A stretch of 64,000 nucleotides of DNA, from contig CP136063.1 of NCBI GenBank assembly GCA_032622095.1, positions 121,728,723 through 121,792,722 of the forward strand, given 5' to 3'. The translations under genes were made by a program, and so were the position numbers. Shown piece by piece: positions 58,310 through 64,000 of the stretch (position 1 is the first letter of the stretch; the number at the start of each line of letters is the position of its first letter). Origin of the DNA: Siphonodentalium dalli. Its lineage: Eukaryota; Mollusca; Scaphopoda; Gadilida; Siphonodentaliidae. Under the pieces are notes generated by a model. It saw only the letters and a program-made list of their open reading frames with translations, did not search any database and was not told the DNA's origin.

Positions 58310-58615
58310 TTAAACTGTTTATGTCCGTTGGTGGGATTTGGCATCTATTGGACTTGGCAGAGCCTCGGACATAAACAGTTTAAGCGATGGCACTAGCTAA
58401 ATATTCTATATATATGCATGTCTCTCATAGGCAGCCTTGCATATACAAGTGAATGCATTGGCCTAACAATATTTACCTTGACCTACTAAAGGCTGGTGCA
58501 ATCTCTTAAATATGTGATGCTCTCTATGGGAGAATTAAATTGCATATATAAGAGAATGCACTGGCACAGGGTATTTAATGCTGCAGCAGTGCAGCTCCCA
58601 TCATGAAATGTTTAA
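58310..58615. mobile_element. TTAA MITE family G, copy 3 (inverted)
   Basis: Ends in 'gcagctcccatcatgaaatg' and TTAA (58612-58615), the inverse of the copy 1 start. The other end carries a hairpin, 'cttaaactgtttatgtccg' against 'cggacataaacagtttaag'. The internal 'aagagaatgcactggcacag' matches copies 1 and 2. Confidence 0.7.
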
Positions 58616-59288
58616 GTACATACTTACTCTTTATGTTTCTTGGACGAAAAATACCGTCTGTAGAGATCGAGTGTGAGCTCACTGAGACTATCAGTATCAC
58701 ATAATTACGGCAAATTATATCTTGTTAACTCATCTATAACACATTATAAACCTGGTAATCTCATTAATATCACAGATTACATACCTTAAAATATCTGCAG
58801 CAGCACACCCTTACTAAAAAGATATCGGTGGATAAAATTGGTGCTGCCTGTTGCATATATTCACCCAAGATTATATGTGAGGTCAAATGTATGCTTATTA
58901 GCAAATTATATTCGTAAGTGTAATGGAGTTGCTAATAAAGATGCATGTCCTGTATTATTTTTAGATGCGTGCTTGAGGAATACGCAGGACAAATATCAGA
59001 GAAATAACTCAAAACTGGGATAATCAATTGTGTTAGAAATTTAATTGGAACCATTCAAGTTCAATCAATTTTCTCTCTCATCCCTTATTACAGAGGTATT
59101 AAGGGATCTGCCGAAATATTGATATGGTGCAAGTCACATGAAAATTAAAGGGCCCCAAGGTATCTGGGGTGACACAAATCAAATTTAATATTTTTTATAG
59201 GAAATAACCATAATCTTGTAAAGTGTATCATGTCAGTACATTGTACTATGTCAATCCAAAATCAAAGACTGGAGAACAGAGTAGTTCA
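58616..59288. other. No gene seen
   Basis: No recognisable exon or repeat. Confidence 0.45.
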
Positions 59289-59361
59289 CTGGTGGCAGGG
59301 TATTGTGGGTGGAAGAGGTGCTGATCTGGTGGCAGGGTATTGTGGGTGGAAGAGGTGCTGG
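59289..59361. repeat. 37-bp direct repeat, two copies
   Basis: 'ctggtggcagggtattgtgg' and 'gtggaagaggtgctg' are repeated exactly at 59289 and 59326. Confidence 0.95.
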
Positions 59362-59940
59362 AACGTTTTCTGAGGACATTTATTGAACTCATATCTGAAC
59401 AAACCATATAAATATATAATTGTGAATAAACTTTCTGCAGTTACATTTTCCTAGCACCTTTCCGAATGAATATATATAGACTATTGCAATGTATACTTTC
59501 ACAAAGGGATGTGAATATATATTCTCAGCAACAAAATTTATTATTGGCCGCATTTAAGCATGCTCAGTTCCGTGTCCTGTTTACAGATCAGGTTTTATGT
59601 CAGAAATTGATGAGTGAAATGAGTTTGTGAATACACTCAGGAGATTTGGTTTTATTTGACTCGAAATAATTAGACACATAATTTGATTCCATTATTTTTA
59701 GCGCTCGGAGATTGAATTATTTCATTGCCATGACCGTATTCTGTTTGAAGAACAACCACACAGACAAATATGCATCAATAAATCCTTCCTTAGAATATGA
59801 AGCATAGAATCATGACATTCATTTCTTCGTTTAGCATTATTAGTACTGGTTCCTGTTCACCAGTTCGTGGAACACCTAAAACATGAACCCACAGAAAGTT
59901 AAAATTCTGAGCATGGAGTGGTCTTATAATTATTCATTTA
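59362..59940. other. No gene seen
   Basis: AT-rich sequence without recognised features. Confidence 0.45.
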
Positions 59941-60144
59941 CAGTATAAATGTCCTAAATAATCAACTCCTTTTTAAACCACAGCAGAATTATGGGTAACT
60001 TTTCAGGATTTTAATAGTCGAAAATGTAGCTCAGTGAGAGCTTTCTGATGAATGGCAACAAGCCATATTTCCAACTAAATCCTGAAGCGTTACCCATAAT
60101 TCTGCTGTGGCTAAGGAGTCGATTAATTATTTAGGGTTAGTACA
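59941..60144. mobile_element. Mariner-like palindromic MITE, diverged full copy
   Basis: Starts CAGTATAAATGTCCTAAATAAT after TA. The left and right arms meet near 'gctcagtgagagctttctga' (60029-60050), with 'ggaaatatggcttgttgcca' type words. The right terminus is eroded (attatttagggttagtacag). Confidence 0.8.
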
Positions 60145-60187
60145 GGTGCAGAAGACATAGGATTCCTATTTAGGAAATTTGGGTGCA

Positions 60188-60273
60188 ATGTTTAGATAAT
60201 TTTTAAACATGTAACGCAGCCTTTTACAGCCTAAAAGGTGGCTTGTTGAACTCGATTACTATCTGAACATTCC
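60188..60273. mobile_element. TTAA MITE family H core, decayed
   Basis: Inverted ends aatgtttagataatttttaa and ctatctgaacatt. Followed by 'atcaatgagtaggttatagt', as in the 4662-4760 copy. Confidence 0.5.
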
Positions 60274-60361
60274 CAACTGAACTATTCATCAATGAGTAGG
60301 TTATAGTAGTCAACAGTGACCTTGCTCCTCATATCATGTTGAGCTGATACAATTATTATTA

Positions 60362-61100
60362 TTATACTTCCATATTTTAATATGGAAGTATATTGTTATT
60401 CAATTTTTTATTTTCATTTTTCATTATTTATGCTTCTTCTTAATATATTTTGTAACCCTTATATCTCAGAAAGTATAAAAGATAAATCATTGAAATTTGG
60501 TAGGTATATGCACCTTGTGAAGTTACAACTCATTAAAACATTTAGATTTATGTCCTAACTTGCCTAAGTTATGGCCCTTAATCAAAAATGTTTGAAAAAG
60601 TTTGTGCCCAGATATTCTCCTATAAGAAGCCAAGCAGCTGAATTCGGTTCTGCTAATCGTGTTAACTAACGAAAGGTTACGAATCAGGAAAATTTTCACT
60701 ACGGTCCGAACACAATTTGTTGACCTGGAGAGGGGTGCAAAATTTGTCAATTTTTTTCTTGTCACCGATTCCAACCATTTTACTGTCTTGTATCTATACG
60801 TCGTACTGATGCTACTCGTGAAAGAATTTTGTAAATCGGTTGAGAAATGGCCAAGTTATAACACATCGAAAAATGTACTAATAAAGTCCATGTGTAGAAA
60901 GTGCTTGTGCCCAGATCTTCTCCTAGACGAAGCGCAACAGCTGGATTTGGTCTATGTGAGCGTCTTAAACATAGACAGAAGACGAAACCAGGAAATGCGA
61001 ATGTCAAAAATTACACCAATGACCACTGTCAATATATTTCAACATCCATTCTTTTTTTGGCGCACTGTGTTAATTGTTATGTTGGCTAATGGGTAATCAC
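60362..61100 (+). mobile_element. Hairpin-tipped repeat family F, partial
   Basis: 5' hairpin tatacttccatatt against aatatggaagtata (about 60363-60394). Next come 'cttatatctcagaaagtata' and 'attgaaatttggtaggtata', the arrangement seen after the hairpin in families B-E, but without a TCCG tract. 'gtttgtgcccagatattctc' recurs about 300 bp later as 'gcttgtgcccagatcttctc', so internal units are present. The 3' end was not found. The 145-codon ORF 60659-61096 lies wholly in these units and is not a gene. Confidence 0.55.
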
Positions 61101-63568
61101 TCAAAACAATGTCGGCTGTCTGTCTTGTCAATCGGCCATGATTCTGCAGTTTTATCATGATGCGGCTTAAAAATGGCATATTTTGAGACCAAAAACGGTC
61201 AAAATTTGTTAGTTTTTAAATAGTAGTTCATTTTGATTTCACTTTTTTTAAAACGCCCATTTTTTACAAAAAAAATTCTCAACTTTGACATTTGAGAATT
61301 AACAGAACTGTAGTGTCCGTCGTATATTGTTATACCTAGTCTCCGCATGGACCACGTTTTCATAAAGCACAATCCGTCTTATGCGCGGACTTTCGCTTGC
61401 AGTTCTCAATTGAACTGAAAGTATTTTCTATCCGCTCACGTGCCCGTAAACCATTTTAATATATGATATTTTTAAATTGAATGAATGGGTGTCAGCGCAT
61501 ACCGTCCCATACCCCAACCTTCCGCCCCTAAGTTGATAATTTTGGTATCATAATTTTGGAACGTAACTATCTAAAGTTTGGTATTAAATTCCCATCTGGG
61601 AAATAGCATACGTTTGTTGAATTTAGATCTGACCATTTAAAACGTATCTTTATCATCTGTATGTGGCACGAGTGAAAATGTATGACTTTATTGCCAGTTT
61701 GCTAAGATCGCTGATTGCATATTTCGCATTAATAGGACGAGACGTAATGTAAAGTGTTATAACTTAGGAAGAGTCCGACAACGACGTTGTACGTTCGTCC
61801 GTTAATCGGAAAATAAACACAAATATGTCTTAAAGCGCGACTAATTCACCACCTGCGTGTATTCAAGAATATGAATCACACCTAAATTAAGCGAATTGTA
61901 TATGGAATGTGTAGGTATAAGCTGCCATGTATATATCATTCCCAGAATGCTACCATCTCATGACAATCTATTAGTTAAAATAAAACACCTTCAACTGTTG
62001 GGAACATCGCGATATATGTAAGCGAGCAAAGATAGTTTAATGTCATCATACGCTATTTCGTTGTTGTGAAATGGGTGATCGTTTTATGTAGCATAATTAC
62101 ATTGAACGACATATTTAATTATGTTTGTGTGTGAATAACGATTGTTAACTTTTGAAGACTTGCAATAACATATTAAATGGTAAAATACGCGCGTTCATAT
62201 CCGTGTATTCACAAGAATATCCGTCTATTTTACAAGCTCGACATGCCATGTTTTTTTATGGTATACTACAGTTCCAACACATCGGCTATTTATCATTTTG
62301 CTGGTGAGAAAGCGTATGTTCACTTTGGTGCTATTTATATGCACAGAAAAAGGCACCATTACTCGGGAAAGTAACCTACTGAAATGCATATAGATGTACG
62401 CGAATCATGCTACGTTCTCACACAATGCAGTTATCCCAAATCCGCGCTCTTTAAAATAGAATTGGCTGCATGGCTGGCCTACTTCTGATGGCACAGTGTG
62501 TTACGCACCTGTCCGACTAAGTCACTTTGAACCCAAAATGTATACAAAATTCGCACAAGCTGGGGTAATGTTCGCGATCTTGGACAGTCAGTACAATCGG
62601 TATAAACGTTTGTAATGACATAACGTGTCTTGACAGCATTACCTGTTATGCTATATTGATATGTTTCTGAATTATATTTAATGCTTGATTCCTGATAGAC
62701 ATATCTAGTGACATTTCAGTGATCTTTCTAGAACGTTCCCGTGCATGATAGAACTTCAAATAAAACATATTCGCCTTTGTCCCATTCTGGTGATTTGGGC
62801 TCGTTTTTAGCATGTTACTAATTTTATAATAAGACGTAATCTAGACATGTGTTATCAGTTGTGTGAGTGATTGCCATTCCCGCATAATTATTTCATAAAT
62901 AAATATATCCGCTGCACGTAGATATAACTGTCCGTTGAAATCACTGACCCGACAAACTGATAAACCAAGACATAACAGTCTTGGTAAATTACAGATCGGC
63001 ATTGATTTAAAACTTTGCACTTCATTGTGGACAGACTATAACTATCCGTATACTGCGTATAGGTGAGCCACTACTTATATTTCATGACTTTTTAAAGTTA
63101 TAGATATAGTTATAATTATTGTGGTTATGGTTATGGCTAGACCATGGTTATGCTTATAGAAACATTTAGTATTGGGACATGGTACGGGTTGCCGATAGAT
63201 ATGGTTATGATTAAGGTTTGTATTATAGGAAAGGTAATGATTGAGAGGGGATTTGGATAGGAATATATATGATAATTATATGGAAGTATCTAGTTTTAAT
63301 TAAATTTGAAACTACAGAATGTCAAGAATCATACATTTAATTGTATTTGGCTCCTATTTGTTGAAGACATAATTTATAATTTATATGTAATCATTGCCAT
63401 TAAAAAGTAATCTAAGAAGTTATTGTACTTTATAGTCATATTCATAGGACAAAGATACTGTTCACCTTATTTTTTTTTTTAAATACAATGCTCCCTCATA
63501 CCCAATTTATGGAGTTTGAATATCTGAAATAGAAATATAATATAGTATCCTCCACTACAGGGAGCCGT
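61101..63568. other. No gene seen
   Basis: AT-rich sequence. The ORF 62177-62374 has no recognisable motif. Near 63110-63190 a loose 'ggttatggttatgg' microsatellite-like stretch occurs. Confidence 0.45.
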
Positions 63569-63809
63569 TTAACCCTTTCCTTGCCAAATAGATTCCCACC
63601 CAGTTATCAAAGTATATATTGGAATGGTCTATATTCATTTTGGAGGGATGATCCGGTATTAAAAAAGCAGATGACAATCTAATACAAGTGCAGAATGATT
63701 GGTTGGAAATGTATTGATAATAAATTCAACAAATGGGAACATATTTTCTGAACATTTACTATGGGATCTAGTTATTCAGGCCAATGAGTATTAGTATAGA
63801 CAGGGTTAA
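63569..63809. mobile_element. TTAA MITE family H, best-preserved copy
   Basis: 241 bp between TTAA sites, with termini TTAACCCTTTCCTTGC and tatagacaGGGTTAA. Inside, 'ttttctgaacatttact' and 'ccaatgagtattagtataga' match the right ends of the copies at 4662-4760 and 60188-60320. Confidence 0.65.
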
Positions 63810-64000
63810 TATTTATTGAAAGAAATCCTAATTGCCTATTATAATCTCCAGCGGTGGTTGTCTGTATAATGTATTTCAGGCTAGGCCTGGCTAGGGTTTT
63901 AACTCTCTCCTATGACTTAATTTTGTTGACTTTTGTTTATTAAAATGTGTATTTTTATACCATTTTGCAGCAATTATTTAAAATTCTCACTCTCAGTGTC

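Noticed and set aside
60659-61096. 145-codon plus-strand ORF
   Set aside because: Lies entirely in degenerate internal units of the hairpin-tipped family F repeat, overlaps antisense ORFs, and shows no domain.
1-64000. tRNA, rRNA or tRNA-derived SINE genes
   Set aside because: No A/B-box pair or GGTTCRANNCC-type sequence in a foldable context was found on either strand by eye.

Overview
This window looks like nuclear DNA of a marine invertebrate, most likely a mollusc. It is AT-rich and has very few open reading frames above about 150 codons. It is packed with short TACATGTA-type words and with hairpin-tipped dispersed repeats carrying TCCG tracts, which I associate with molluscan genomes. 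There are no bacterial-style gene arrays, rRNAs or tRNAs. The species cannot be fixed from the sequence.

The one confident host gene feature is a single exon of a cAMP-specific phosphodiesterase of the PDE4/dunce family (31379-31561, + strand). It has a canonical acceptor and donor, is phase-symmetric (183 bp), and carries the conserved RRESFLY block ahead of UCR1. No neighbouring PDE4 exon was recognised. Most of the window is therefore probably intron, or upstream alternative-promoter territory, of this gene. A proline/tyrosine-rich ORF with an internal duplication (1826-2335) is the best other candidate for a real protein.

The remainder is a dense record of transposition. (1) Hairpin-tipped elements (families A-F: 5549-6754, 7360-8639, 11354-13775, 22530-24911, 25048-25768, 27079-27863, 27978-29091, 29511-30205, 30482-31244, 60362 onward). 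Each combines a family-specific 5' hairpin, usually a TCCG tract, degenerate 140-180 bp internal units, and a second copy of the hairpin arm near the 3' end. Most also have a small 3' hairpin, and B-D end in CTTGTT. The layout resembles non-autonomous Helentron/HINE-type rolling-circle elements. (2) Cut-and-paste elements with readable ends: a hAT-like element with a perfect 8-bp target duplication (52902-54033); a Mutator-like element with about 70-bp identical inverted repeats and a 9-bp duplication (43866-45236); a TTAA element carrying an ORF broken by one in-frame TAG (36748-38058); a mariner-like palindromic MITE in four copies; and two families of TTAA MITEs. (3) Retroelement debris: the C-terminus of a non-LTR reverse transcriptase ORF (49187-49357, minus) and a decayed ORF1/gag-like gene (54542-55015, minus). 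(4) Minisatellites, notably a 21-bp array (51641-52147), and many near-perfect palindromes, including a repeat built of three successive hairpins present twice (3037-3739 and 34557-35386).

Stretches listed as 'no gene seen' were read on both strands. They contain only short non-conserved ORFs or AT-rich intron-like sequence.
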